The notes under the pieces were generated by a model. It made no database searches. It saw only the letters and a program-made list of their open reading frames with translations, and was not told the origin of the DNA. A stretch of DNA of 64,000 bases from Cymbidium sinense (taxonomy: Eukaryota; Streptophyta; Magnoliopsida; Asparagales; Orchidaceae), in assembly GCA_021442155.1 (NCBI GenBank), contig CM038216.1, forward strand, positions 160,875,983-160,939,982, in the 5' to 3' direction. Shown here piece after piece: positions 1 to 11,244 of this stretch (its first letter is position 1; the number at the start of each line of letters is the position of its first letter). The translations under genes were made by a program, and so were the position numbers.

Positions 1-3000
1 AATTTGGAAGTTTTTAGAGTTGTTTTGCATATGTACTCTTTGTACTCTCATGAGGAGACACCTTATTTTTAATTTTTTTAAACTGTGGGGCTTATCATAT
101 GTTTAGTACATCCTATTGTAAGCTATTTGGAGATGTTTCCTGAAAAACTTGGGGGTTTTGAAACTATTTTGTATGTGTACTCTATGTACCATCATGAGAG
201 TACACTATATTTTTTTAAATTTTCAACTATGGTGCTTGTCATATATTTAGTATATCCTACTTATAAGTTGTTTAGAAATATTTCCTAAAGAATTTTAAGG
301 ATTTTGGATCTATTTTGTATGTGTAATCTCTATACTCTCATAAGTGTACACCCCATTTTTTTCAATTTTATTTAACTGTCGGGTATGTCATATGTTTAGT
401 AAATCATATTGTAAGTTGTTTGGAGATGTTTCCTAAATAATTTGGGAGTTTTTGGAGTTGTTGTATGTGTACTCTCTATACTATAATGAGGGTACACCAT
501 ATTTATTTTAATTTTTTTAAGTGTGGGGCTTATCATATCTTTAGTACATCCTATTATAAGCTATTTGTGGATGTTTCCTTAAAAATTTTGGGATTTTTTG
601 AGCTATTTTGCATGTGTACTCTCTATATACTCTCATTAGGGAACACCTTATTTTTTCAATTTTTGTGGGCTAATCATATGTTTAGTATATCTTATTGTAA
701 TATGTTTGGAGATGTTATTAAAAGAATTTGGGGGTTTTTTGAGTTATTTTATATGTGTACTCTTTGTACTCTCATGAGGGTACACCCCCAATTTTTCATT
801 TTTTTTTAATTTTTTCAACCATGGGGCATGTCATATGTTTATTACATCCTATTGTAAGCTATTTGAAGATATTTCCTGAAGAATTTTGGGGTTTTTAAAG
901 CTATTTTATGTGTACTCTCTTTATTCTCATGAGGGTACACACCATTTTTTTACTTTTTTCAAATGTGGGCCTTATCATATGTTTAGTACATCATATTGTA
1001 AGCTGTTTGGAGATGTTTCTTGAAGAATTTGGGGGGGGGGTTGGATTTTGCATGTGTACTTTGTACTCTCATGAGGGTACACCCATTTGGGACTTGTCAT
1101 ATATTTAGTACATTCTATTGTAAGCTATTTGGTGATATTTTAAACATTTGGGGTTTTGGAGCTATTTTGTATGTGTACTCTTTATGCTCTCATGAGGGTA
1201 CACCCCATATTTTCAATTGTGAGGCTTATCATATGTTTAGCACATCCTATTGTAAGCTATTTGAAGATGTTTCCTAAAAAATTTAAGTAATTTTTGGAGC
1301 TATTTTGCATGTGTACTCTCTGTACTCTCATGAGGGTACACCCTATATTTTCAATTTTTTCATCTATGGGGCTTGTCATATGTTTAGTACATTCTATTGT
1401 AAGGTAGTTAGAAAGGCTTCTTGAAAACTTTGGGGGTGATTTTAGAGTTATTTTGCATGTGTACTCTCTATACTCTCATGGGTGTACACCCTATTTTTTA
1501 ATTTTTTTTAACTATGGGGCTTGTCATATATTCAGTACATCCTATTGTAAGCTATTTGGAGATGTTTCTTGAAAAATTTGAGAGTTTTTATAGTTATTTT
1601 GCATGTGTACTCTCTCTACTCTCATGAGGGTACACCTCATTTTTTTAATTTTTTTCAACTATGGGGCTTGTCATATGTTTAGTACATCTTATTGTAAGTT
1701 GTTTGAGATGTTTCTTGAAAAACTTGGGGTTTTAGATTATTTTGCATGTACTCTGACTCTCATGAGAGTACACCCCATTTTTTCAATTTTTTCAATTGTG
1801 AGGCTTGTCATATGTTTAGTATATCATATTGTAAGTTGTTTGGAGATGTTTCCTAAAGAATTTTGGGATTTTTGTAGCTATTTTGCATGTGTACTCTATG
1901 TACTCTCATAAGAGTATACCCCATTTTTTCAATTGTTTAACTATGGGCTTATCATATGTTTAGTACATCCTATTGTCAGCTATTTGGAGATGTTTCATTG
2001 AAGAATTTGAGGGGTTTTTAGAGCTATTTTGCATGTGTACTCTCTATAATCTCATGAGAGTATATCCCTTTTTTTTCAATTTTTTTAACTATGAGGCTTG
2101 TCATATGTTTAATACATGCTATTGTAAGCTGTTTAGAGATATTTCTTGAAGATTTTTAAGATTTTTGGAGCTATTTTGCATTTGTACTATATGTACTCTA
2201 ATTAGAGTACACTCCATTTTTAAAAACATTTTCAACTGGGGCTTGTCATATTTTTAGTTCATCCTATTGTAATATGTTTGGAGATGTTTCTTGAAGAATT
2301 TGCAAGGTTTTTAGAGTTATTTTGCATGTGTACTTTTTGCACTCTCATGAGGGTACGCCCTATTTTTTCAATTTTTTCAACTATGGGGCTTGTCATATGT
2401 TTAGTACATCATATTGTAAGTTGTTTGGAGATATTTCCTGAACAATTTTGGGGTTTTTGGAGTTATTTTGCATGTGTGGTCTCTGTATTTTCATGAGTGT
2501 ACACCCCATTTTTTTCAATTTTTTAACTGTAAGACTTGTCATATGTTTAGTACATCCTATTGTAAGTTGTTTAGAGATGTTTCCTTAAGAATTTGGGAGG
2601 TTTTTGGAGCTGTTTTGCATGTGTACTCTCTATACTCTTATGATGGCACACCCCATTTTTTTTTCAATTTTGTGAACTATGGGGCTTGTCATATGTTTAG
2701 TGCATTTTATTATAAGCTATTTTTAGATGTTTCCTGAAGAATTTGGGTGTTTTTGGAGATGTTTTACATGTATACTCTCTATACTCTAATGAGGATACAC
2801 CCCATTTTTTTTTAATTTTTTCAACTATGGGGCTTATCATATGTTTAGTATATCCTATTGTAACTTATTTGGAGATGTTTCCTAGAGAATTTGGGGGGTT
2901 TTTGAAGTTATTTTGTATATGTACTCTCTGTACTCTCATGAGGGTAGATCCCATTTTTTAATTTGTTTAACTATGGGGCTTGTCATATGTTTAGTACATC

Positions 3001-3225
3001 TTGTTGTAAGCTATTTGGAGATGTTTCTTGAAGAATTTGGGAGGTTTTGGAGCTATTTTTCTTGTGTACTCTCTGTACTCTCATGAGGGTACACCCCATT
3101 TTTTCAATTTTTTAATTAGGCTTGTCGTATATTTAGTACATCCTATTATAAACTTGTTGGAGATGTTTTATAATAAATTTTATAGTTTATGGAGCTATTT
3201 TGCATGTGTACTCCATGTGTACTCC
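1..3225 (+). repeat. Tandem array A-left, about 22 monomers of about 144 bp (MULE inverted end)
   Basis: The anchor word TCATATGTTTAG (or close variants) recurs near 95, 239, 388, 534, 676, 830, 977, 1097, 1229, 1377, 1525, 1671, 1808, 1952, 2101, 2247, 2393, 2539, 2690, 2838, 2983 and 3126, a mean spacing of about 144 bp with one short unit of about 120 bp. Each monomer has, in order, a doubled TGTACTCTC word running into a near-palindrome centred on CTCATGAG, a T-rich stretch, the word GGGGCTTGTCATATG, the word TGTAAGCTATTTGGAGATGTTT, and a G/T-rich tail. The array stops abruptly at about 3,225, where the transposase pseudogene begins. The left edge is cut by the window. The same subfamily reappears inverted at 11,245-13,430. 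Short open frames in it arise because many monomers are near a multiple of three; they have no coding signature. Confidence 0.95.
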
Positions 3226-3239
3226 TAAAATGTTTTTGT

Positions 3240-5660
3240 GTCTGTGCACGTGAATGAGGTTAATCACTAATGCAATGATGAAGCCGTTATGTCTCATGGA
3301 CCAATTATGGGCAAATTCCTTGGCACCACTGTTCATAATGAAAAGGAGGCATATGAACTGTACTGCGATTATGCACATCAAACTAGATTCAGTGTTAGGA
3401 AGAATCATAATAGTTATTTGCTGAACTCATAAAATCAAAGGACTTTTTATGTGCAAAAGCAGGTCTAAAGAAAGGTGTAAATCTAAACTGCTCAGTAAAA
3501 TTTCAAAAAATAGATACAAGGAGCAGTTGTTCAGCCATGATTAGATTTTCTATTGATTTTGATGGAATTGGAAGGTTAAAAAATATATAGAAAGTCATAA
3601 TCATTCATTGGCAAAGCTAGGCGACCTACATCTTCTCAGATCATATAGAGGCTTTAGAGATGAGAAGGAGGCTGTGTTGAAGTCGATGATAGAGGCTGTA
3701 ATTAGAGCGACTGATGCATTTAGCTATCTTAGTGAGGAAGTTGGCGGCATGTAGAATATTGGCTTTATAAAAAGAGTTGCTTTCAATTACATCCAAAAAG
3801 AAAGAAGATCAAGGATTATGAATGGTGATAGTAATGCATTAATACAACTGTTCAAGGAAAGGTAAGCGGGGGATGGAATGTTTGCATGGGATGTCCAAGT
3901 TGATGAGTCAGACAGCTTAATCAATTTTTTGGGAGCAATGGAATGTCAAGGATAGAATCTAATTATTTCAGAGATGTCATAATTTTTTATACAAATCGAC
4001 TCAATAAATATAATCTTGTATGTGCACTTTTTGTTGGAGTGAATCATCACTGACAAAATGTCTTATTTCGAGTAGCCTTTCTATTAGAAGAGACAATTGA
4101 GTCATTCGCATGACTATTCAAAACATTTCTCTAGTTAATGAATTATTAGCATCATATAATAATATTCATTGATCAAGATCAGGCAATGGTGAGAGCTATC
4201 AAAATTGCATTATCGTATACTCGCCATAGGTTGTGTTAATGGCATATTTCTAAGAAAGGTCCTTCAAAGGTACATTGCTTTAATAATAATAAGATAGTAC
4301 AAAGTCTCTTTTATACATGCATGAGTAAGTGTGATTCAGAAGAAGAGTTTGAGAAAGCTTGATCTACCATGCTAGAAGAAGGCAATTTCCATGATCATGC
4401 TTGGTTGTCTGAGCTATATAAAATTAGATGCAAGTGGTCCACCATATTCTATAAAGACTCATTCTGTATGAGTATCTTATCAATGCAACATAGTGAGTCT
4501 ATGAATAATGTATGTCATGGAATATATAAAATAACAAGTTCTATCATCGATTATTTCTTGGGATTGGAGAAGGTTATAGACACATGATAATGAAATGAAT
4601 ATGATAAAGATTTCAAGTGCAGCCAGTCAGCAATTATTTCTGTTGTTAAGACCAATCCAATTCTGAAACAAGCTGCTACATTTTACACAAGAAAGCTATA
4701 TACAATATTCAAAGAGTAATTTTTTCATGGAGTTGGTGGATTAGTAGCAAATGTGTCAGATGATAATCCCATGGAGTCTTTGGTGGGAAACTTAGAGAAT
4801 AAAAATTCTTCCAAAATATGGACTTCATTTCGACAAGACATGCCTAAATGTAACTTGTAGTTGTAAAAAAATTGAAATGATGGGGGTGCTTTGTGCCCAC
4901 TACATTTGAGTTCTGAGTTAGGAATATATTATGCACATTCCGAAGAAGTATCTTCTTATGCGATGGTCAACCAGATCAAAGAGGGATATCTACTTTGACA
5001 GTGCATATAAGAACTTAAAAGATGTGCAAGGTAATGATGAAAATGAAACTGGTATTATTTTTCAGAACCATATCCCGATATGCATATCAAATAAGCACCA
5101 TGGCATAAGGTACTAAGAAAGCTGAGGAGTATATGTTGGATTCCTTAAAGAAACTATTTGATAATATTAATTCTATATTATGTGAGAATTTACCTCCCAC
5201 TGATAAAATAGCTAAGAAGAAGCATACTATAACATATAAAGTAGGTGACTCGGTAAAGGATCTAGTTAAGAAATGACCGAAGGGTGTTTCTAATGCAAAG
5301 CTGAAAGGATATTGGGAGAGAAACAAGAAAGGCAACGAGTAATTTTCTACCTGTTCTAAATTTATAGTCTTCAAATATTAATATTAAACTTTAAACCATT
5401 ATGTCTTTAATGTTATAAAGATGAAAGAATAAGCTGCGAGAGGTGGAGAACTTAAAGGGTCAATCATTGCAACACCTTCTCTTGTTATGCCAGAGTGCTT
5501 TCCAGAGGTATGTAGGTATAACACTTCATTCCTGTTATTACATCTAATATGATATTCTTCTATCTTAGGAATTTAACTCAATTTAAACAATCAACCAGTT
5601 GGCTGAAAGATACACCAAGCTGATGATAGATATCATTATAGGGAAATATTATAATGTGTG
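3240..5660 (+). pseudogene. Decayed FAR1/FHY3-type Mutator-like transposase
   Basis: This is the remnant of a FAR1-related MULE transposase, the enzyme that would bind element ends and cut and rejoin DNA in the nucleus. Joining frames by eye gives the whole family order. The FAR1 DNA-binding domain is at 3,301-3,420 (EAYELYCDYAHQTRFSVRK). The CSAMIRFSIDFDG and HLLRSYRGF blocks follow at about 3,520-3,660. The MULE DDE core is at about 3,930-4,590 (FVGVNHH, ETIESF, IDQDQAM, HRLCxWHISKK, WLSELYKIRCKW, QHSESMNN). A SWIM zinc finger lies near 4,850-4,910 (CKKIEMMGVLCAHYI) and a C-terminal KGVSNAKLKGYWE block near 5,279-5,320. Candidate GT-AG introns (about 5,338-5,419 and 5,507-5,568) remain, so it is a genomic DNA copy and not a processed one. 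The usual catalytic FDTTY block reads FYTNR, so the first Asp is lost, and many stops occur. It could be called an FRS pseudogene, but the flanking arrays favour a transposon gene. Confidence 0.88.
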
Positions 5661-5685
5661 ATATCATTTAATTGTCATGTGTTCT

Positions 5686-5689
<4 letters not shown>

Positions 5690-5722
<33 letters not shown>
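5690..5722. repeat. (TA)n microsatellite
   Basis: About 33 bases of uninterrupted TA dinucleotides lie just after the transposase pseudogene. The following 150 bases up to the second array are AT-rich with no recognisable feature. Confidence 0.98.
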
Positions 5723-5723
<1 letters not shown>

Positions 5724-5874
5724 TTTAATGTCAATTTTATTGAAAGTATGCCAATCAATAGTTACTATGTTGTACTTTAAAGGTGAACTTTGTACTTCGA
5801 CTTATGCTGCTTATGTTTTTAATATACTGTTGATATTTTGTACTTTAAATAACTAAAAATTCCTCTTAATAGAG

Positions 5875-8230
5875 TATGGGTTATTACACCAAAATTTACT
5901 AAACATTTTATCTTCAAATAGGGTAGAATAGTTGAAATAATTAAAAAAAAGTAGAGTGTTCCCACATGAGAGTACAGATACAAAATAACTCCAAAAACTC
6001 ACCAAGAAGCCTCCAAACAGCTTAGAATGACATATACTAAACATTTTATCTTCAAACAAGGTAGAATAGTTGAAAGAATTTAAAAAAGTGGGTGTACCCT
6101 CACAAGAGTACAAAGACTACATATGCAAAATAGCTCCAAAACCCCATCGAGATGCCTCCAAATAGCTTAGAATAGCATGTACTAAACATATAATTGAAAA
6201 ATAGTGTAGAATAGCTAAAAATATTGAAAAAAAGGGTGTACCCTCAGAGAGTACACATTCAAAATTGATCCAAAAACTCACCAAAAAGCCTCCAAACAGC
6301 TTAAAATGACATTTACTAAACATTTTATCTCCAAATAGGATAGAATAACTAAAAAATTTTGATAAAGTGTGTACCCTCATGAGAGTATAGAGAGTACACA
6401 TGTAAAACAGCTCCAAAAAACCCATCCAGACACTCCATAGCTTAGAATAGCATTTGCTAAACATATAATTGAAAACCAGTGTAGAATAGCTGAAAAAAAA
6501 AAAAGGAGTCTACCCTCATGAGAGTATAGAGAGTACATATTCAAAATTGATTGAAAAACCCACCAAGAAGCCTCCAAATAGCTTAGAATGGCATCTATTA
6601 AACATTTTATCTCCAAACAGAATAGAATAACAAAAAAAATTTAAAAAATGCAGTGTACCCTCATGAGAGTACAAAGAGTATACATTCAAAATTGATCCAA
6701 AAACTCACCAAAAAGTCTCCAAACAACTTATGATGGTATCTACTAAACATTTTATCTCCAAATAAGGTAATAGCTGAAAAAATTTGATAAAAAGGGGTGT
6801 ACTCTCATGAGAGTATAGAGAGTATACATTCCAAGCTGATCCAAAAATCCACCAAGATGCCTCCAAACAGCTTATAACGAGATCTACTAAACATTTTATC
6901 TCCAAATAGGATAATCTAGCTAAAAAATTTGAAAAAAAAGGTGTACCCTCATGAGAGTACAAAGAGTACACATTCAAAATTGATCCAAAAATCCACCAAG
7001 AAGCCTCCAAATAGCTTAGAATGGCATCTATTAAACATTTTATCTCCAAATAGAATAGTTGAAAAAAAATTGAAAAAAGGGTTGTACCCTCATGAGAGTA
7101 TAGAGAGTATACATTCAAAATTGATCCAAAAACCCACAAGAAGTTCCAAATAGCTTATAATGGCATCTACTAAATATTTTATCTCCAAACAGGGTAGATA
7201 GAAAAAAATTAAAAAAAAAAGATTGTACCCTCATGAGAGTAAAGAGAGTACACATTCAAAATTGATCTAAAAACCCACCAAGATGCCTCCAAATAGCATA
7301 TAATAGCATATACTAAACATTTTATCTCCAAACATGGTAGAATAGTTGAAAAAATTTGAAAAAAGGGGTGTACCCTTATGAGAGTTCAGAGAGTATACAT
7401 TCAAAACTAATCCAAAAACCCACCGAGAAGCCTCCAAACAACTTATAATGGCATCTACTAAATATTTTATCTCCAAACAGGGTAGAATAGTTGAAAAAAA
7501 TTAACAAAATGTGGAGCACCCTCATGAGAGTATAGAGAGTACACACTCAAAACTGATCCAAAAATTCACCAAGAAGCCTCCGAACAGCTTAAAATCGCAT
7601 CTACTAAACATTTTACCTCCAAAAAGGGTAGAATAGCTGAAAAAATTGAACAAAAAGGGTATACCCTCATGAGAGTACATAGAGTACATATTCAAAACTG
7701 ATCCAAAAACCCACCAAGAGGCCTCCAAATAGCTTATAATGGCTTCTACTAAATATTTTATCTCCAAACAGGGTAGAATATTCAAAAAATTTTGAAAAAA
7801 GGGGTGTACCCTCATAAGAGTATAGAGAGTACACATTCAAAACTGATCCAAAAATCTACCAACAAGCCTCCAAATAGCTTATAATGGCATCTACTAAATA
7901 TTTTATCTCCAAACAGGATAGGATAGCTAAAAAAAACTAAAAAAATGGAGTGTACTCTCATGAGAGTACAAAGAGTACACATTCAAAACTGATCCAAAAA
8001 CTCACCAAGAAGCCTCCAAGTAGCTTATAATGGCATCTACTAAACATATAAATGAAAATAGTATAGATTAGCTAACAAATTTAAAAAAATAAGATGTACC
8101 CTCATGAGAGTACAGAGAGTACATATTCAAAATAGCTCCAAAAACTCACCTAAAAATCTCCAAACAGCTTATTATAGTACCTACTAAACATATAATTGAA
8201 AATAGTGTAGATTACATGAAATTTCTTACA
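5875..8230 (-). repeat. Tandem array B, about 17 monomers of about 143 bp, inverted relative to array A-left
   Basis: Read on the minus strand, the monomer shares with array A the TGTACTCTC/CTCATGAG near-palindrome, the T-rich spacer, the TGTTTAGTA...TAAGCTATTTGGAG core and the trailing TTTTTGGA. It differs by having GGAGATAAAATG where array A has GGGGCTTGTCATATG, and GGCTTCTTGGTGG instead of GATGTTTCCTGAAG. Anchors on the plus strand occur near 5,907, 6,043, 6,190, 6,327, 6,460, 6,604, 6,748, 6,895, 7,039, 7,181, 7,319, 7,463, 7,609, 7,756, 7,899, 8,045 and 8,188. Units near 6,190, 6,460, 8,045 and 8,188 form a minor variant with AACATATAATTGAAAA. Units of 141 bp near 6,705-7,139 stay in frame and make a 47-residue repeated peptide by chance. 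Confidence 0.93.
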
Positions 8231-8470
8231 AACCCACACAATTAATCACCTAATTCTCAAGGACTAAAATCCAAACAGCTTACAATGAATGTAATAAATA
8301 TATGACAAGCCCCACAGTTAAAAAAAATGAGAAAATTAAGAAACTGCACCAAATTACCTAAAAATAACTCCAAACAGCTTACAATAATATGTACAACACA
8401 GATAAATAGTATGTACAAACAGCCTACAATAGCATGAACAATATGAACAAATATAGAGATGATCTACATT
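8231..8470 (-). repeat. Degenerate edge of array B with array A-like monomers
   Basis: Two or three broken monomers carry the A-type words CTCCAAACAGCTTACAAT and ATGACAAGCCCCACAGTT (near 8,300-8,330, 8,380 and 8,420) but lack the CTCATGAG palindrome. This looks like an old margin where array decay is greatest, next to the ULP1 gene. Confidence 0.65.
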
Positions 8471-8544
8471 TAAATTTCTAAGCAATTTATTCATATGCAC
8501 AACAACCTTCTTGTGCTTAATATTTTACATCTCAATTATTTCAT

Positions 8545-9910
8545 ATTTAAACAAAAAATAGCATAAGCAAACTCAGCTCTGAAGCTATTCATTTTCTTTA
8601 GCTAATCTTGGTGCTCAGCCCAGTCCACTAGAGGTTTGATGTTCACTACCTCCATATATTTACACACAAACATCCCACAATCAACACTATTTTGTTGGAC
8701 TGGTAGACCATTAATCACTTCGATTGGCCATTCTTGAGGATTTCTCTCAAAAGCCTGGCCAACATCTTGGATGAGTAATTTGATCTAAAGAGTTAAAAAT
8801 AAAGGTCAAGATTTATGTACAAAGTATGCTCAACTAAAAATGAGAAGAATTCTTATAATATCAGGAAAAATGGCCTTATGTGTTAGGTTTGGCAGTGAGT
8901 CATAGAAATACCAAGCCCCATTCTTAATATGCCACACTCGTAGTGTCCAATGTTGATTACTGATAACTGAAAGTAAGAGTAAATTAGCCATTGAAACACT
9001 ATATGTAGTAACATTCTGGATGAACATTTTACTTTCTTTAGCTAGGCCATATTTAGTATAACTCTATAAGAATTCAAAGAAAAGTTTAAAATTAGTAGCT
9101 TATAATTATCAAAACTTTGGCATGCATCATATAACCCAAATCCATGTGCACTAACTCACCTAGTGTAGGCATGAGACATATAGATAGGGGACATATAACC
9201 CAATACATATCTTATTCTTGTCGGCCAGAAAATAAGCGAAGACATCAACATATGCATCTGACATATACTGATATGTCAGTAACTCATCAATTTGGCCTCT
9301 CACAATAATGATATTTTTGGCCAAGAATATGCTATTACTGCATGTGAGAAGCATGGGAATGTGAGCATTACTAAATTAAAAGATAATTTTATGTATATTT
9401 AATGAGATAGGCTAAGTAATGACTTACTTGTCCTTGAATCAGGTGTAAGAGGTGTTAATGAGCTGCATCATTGGCTTGGGCATGACATCTCTTGTTGAGA
9501 AATTTATGATATCATGTGCCTCAGTTGGCTGCAAAAAAAATTAACAAGGTTTAAGAGTTAGATTCAATATGAATTTAGGTTGAATCTTCTAAGATGAAGA
9601 ATACCTCTACCTGATGCTCCTCAACTACTACGACAATAATCATTGGTTCATCCAGTACTGTAGGAACCTCTCTGCTAACCTACCTAAAAAATTGTTGAAA
9701 TTAGCTTTTATTAGATTAAACTAAAAGGAAAACCAAGAAATACCTCCTCTACTATGTGTACATCCTGTGTGCAGCCACATCATGAGTTGATGTGTTGCGT
9801 GTCTTCCTATATACTTGTGTGAATAGGAACTATACAACTTTCCTCTTCCTCGGCTGTTTAGCCTTCACATCACATTCTATGCTACCCAGTAAAGGATGAG
9901 CAACATCTTT
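8545..9910 (-). pseudogene. ULP1/SENP-like cysteine protease (C48) carried by a MULE, decayed, multi-exon
   Basis: On the minus strand the C48 catalytic region reads clearly. HWTLRVWHIKNGAWYFYDSLP (about 8,888-8,965) holds the catalytic His and Asp. Then comes PVQQNSVDCGMFVCKYME (about 8,650-8,703) with the oxyanion Gln and the catalytic Cys (codon at 8,677-8,679), then WAEHQD and FRAEFAYAIF at the C-terminus (about 8,548-8,610) with one stop between. Upstream lie IDELLTYQYMSDAYVDVFAYFLADK (about 9,205-9,285) and a basic KQPRKRKVV patch (about 9,840-9,865). GT-AG introns are visible at about 9,058-9,149, 9,349-9,427 and 9,533-9,607. Active enzymes of this fold cleave SUMO-type conjugates; ULP1 domains are known passengers of plant MULEs (Kaonashi-type). 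It converges on the transposase across array B. Interior stops and unclear N-terminal exons make an active gene unlikely. Confidence 0.85.
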
Positions 9911-11240
9911 CTATCTAGTGGTAGCCTCCTCAGGAGCTTCTCTTATGGTAGCCTCCTCAGAGCTTCATCCCATGGACCTTTTGTATAGCCTCATGCAACT
10001 AGCCACTTCCCATCAACTCGGACATTGAAGCTTGAAAAAATGATACTCTTTCCCCTAGGGCCTTAAAACTTGAAAGTAGTTTATCTATCAAAAAATTTTA
10101 TAGAGGGGTAGAAGCAGATGGCAGGCTAGATACATAAGAAGGGGGAGAATATTGAGAAAAGATGTATGGAGATCCCTTAGGGCTCCACTCCTTAGACTTG
10201 GAATGTGGGTTTTATGGGGCTCTCTATGGATTGTCTACTAGATAGGCGACACTATTTCAAGGAGAGAAGTCTCCTCCTCTTATATGTCCTTAAATGAAAG
10301 GCAAACTTGTGTTACACTAATAAGAAAATATGATAATTTTTAATATGAATAAATACATTTTGAGTTAAATGATGTAAATTTATTTTGCATCTCTTGGTGT
10401 CCTTGCAAACCACTGAAGGAATCCTATTGAAACTTTATTTTTAGCCACCATAACATACGTGGCTTTGCAGAAAGAATGGGTGGCCATATGATTCTTGTGT
10501 GCTTTGCCGCCTAGATGTGCAACAAAAATTTACATCACTTAGCTTCAATGCATAAAATAATATAAACTTGAAGATGTAAAATGTACCATCAGAAGAGTGA
10601 CAAAGCCACTCATGTACCAAGGTGCTTTTTGTGTCAAAATTTTTGATGTAATACCATCAAACTGTGAAACTAGGAAGCTCTAGATGGCTTCTAGCCAATT
10701 ATAATTAACAAATCTCTCTATGTCATTAGCATAGGCTATCAATTCTGATGCCACTCTATAATGATGATATGAAAAGAAGATTTGAAAGTAAAAACTGTAT
10801 GTACAACTGCACAAATTGTACTCTGATCAACGAGTGATCCAGCTTCTAAAATTTATTCTTTAAATCAACTGAGTTGGACTTGGAAAGTGGGGATTTCTGT
10901 CATATGAAATTCTCCCCTCTGTTTGACATTCCTGTAATTAATGCAACTTTATTGGGGATGAAAGGAATGCATTGGCCACCAATATAGAATGCCTGCTTTT
11001 CTATATTCTACCAGGACATGATTTAGGTGATGGCAGCTGAATCTTATTGAATTCTATGCATTCTGATGAATTGATGCACATGTAGACTTCCTAAAATGAC
11101 AAGTACTTCATCAGTAAAGTGGCTTGAAATAGAATCAAACACTGCTCTAATATTGGTTGTTCTACATCTAGAAGTTATCCTTTTCCCATATATTTTATGC
11201 TTCAAAATGAAAAGTGAATTATTGAGAACATTATCTACTC
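9911..11240 (-). other. Probable decayed upstream exons of the ULP1-type MULE gene
   Basis: This 1.3 kb stretch lies between the ULP1 catalytic exons and the right array. Minus-strand frames give short protein-like blocks, for example HSFCKATYVMVAKNKVSIGFLQWFARTPRDAK (read near 10,385-10,490) and IRAVFDSISSHFTDEVLVILGS (near 11,080-11,150), separated by stops. I do not recognise a domain. In MULE-borne ULP1 genes the protease domain is C-terminal to a long variable region, so this is the expected place for it. It could also be non-coding element interior. Confidence 0.4.
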
Positions 11241-11244
11241 AATG

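Noticed and set aside
85..3228. Open frames of 60-115 residues throughout array A-left (and matching ones at 5,853-7,836 and 11,231-13,606)
   Set aside because: They repeat the same 47-49 residue phrase because monomers are near a multiple of three; neighbouring monomers break the frame and no domain or codon pattern is present. They are by-products of the tandem repeat.
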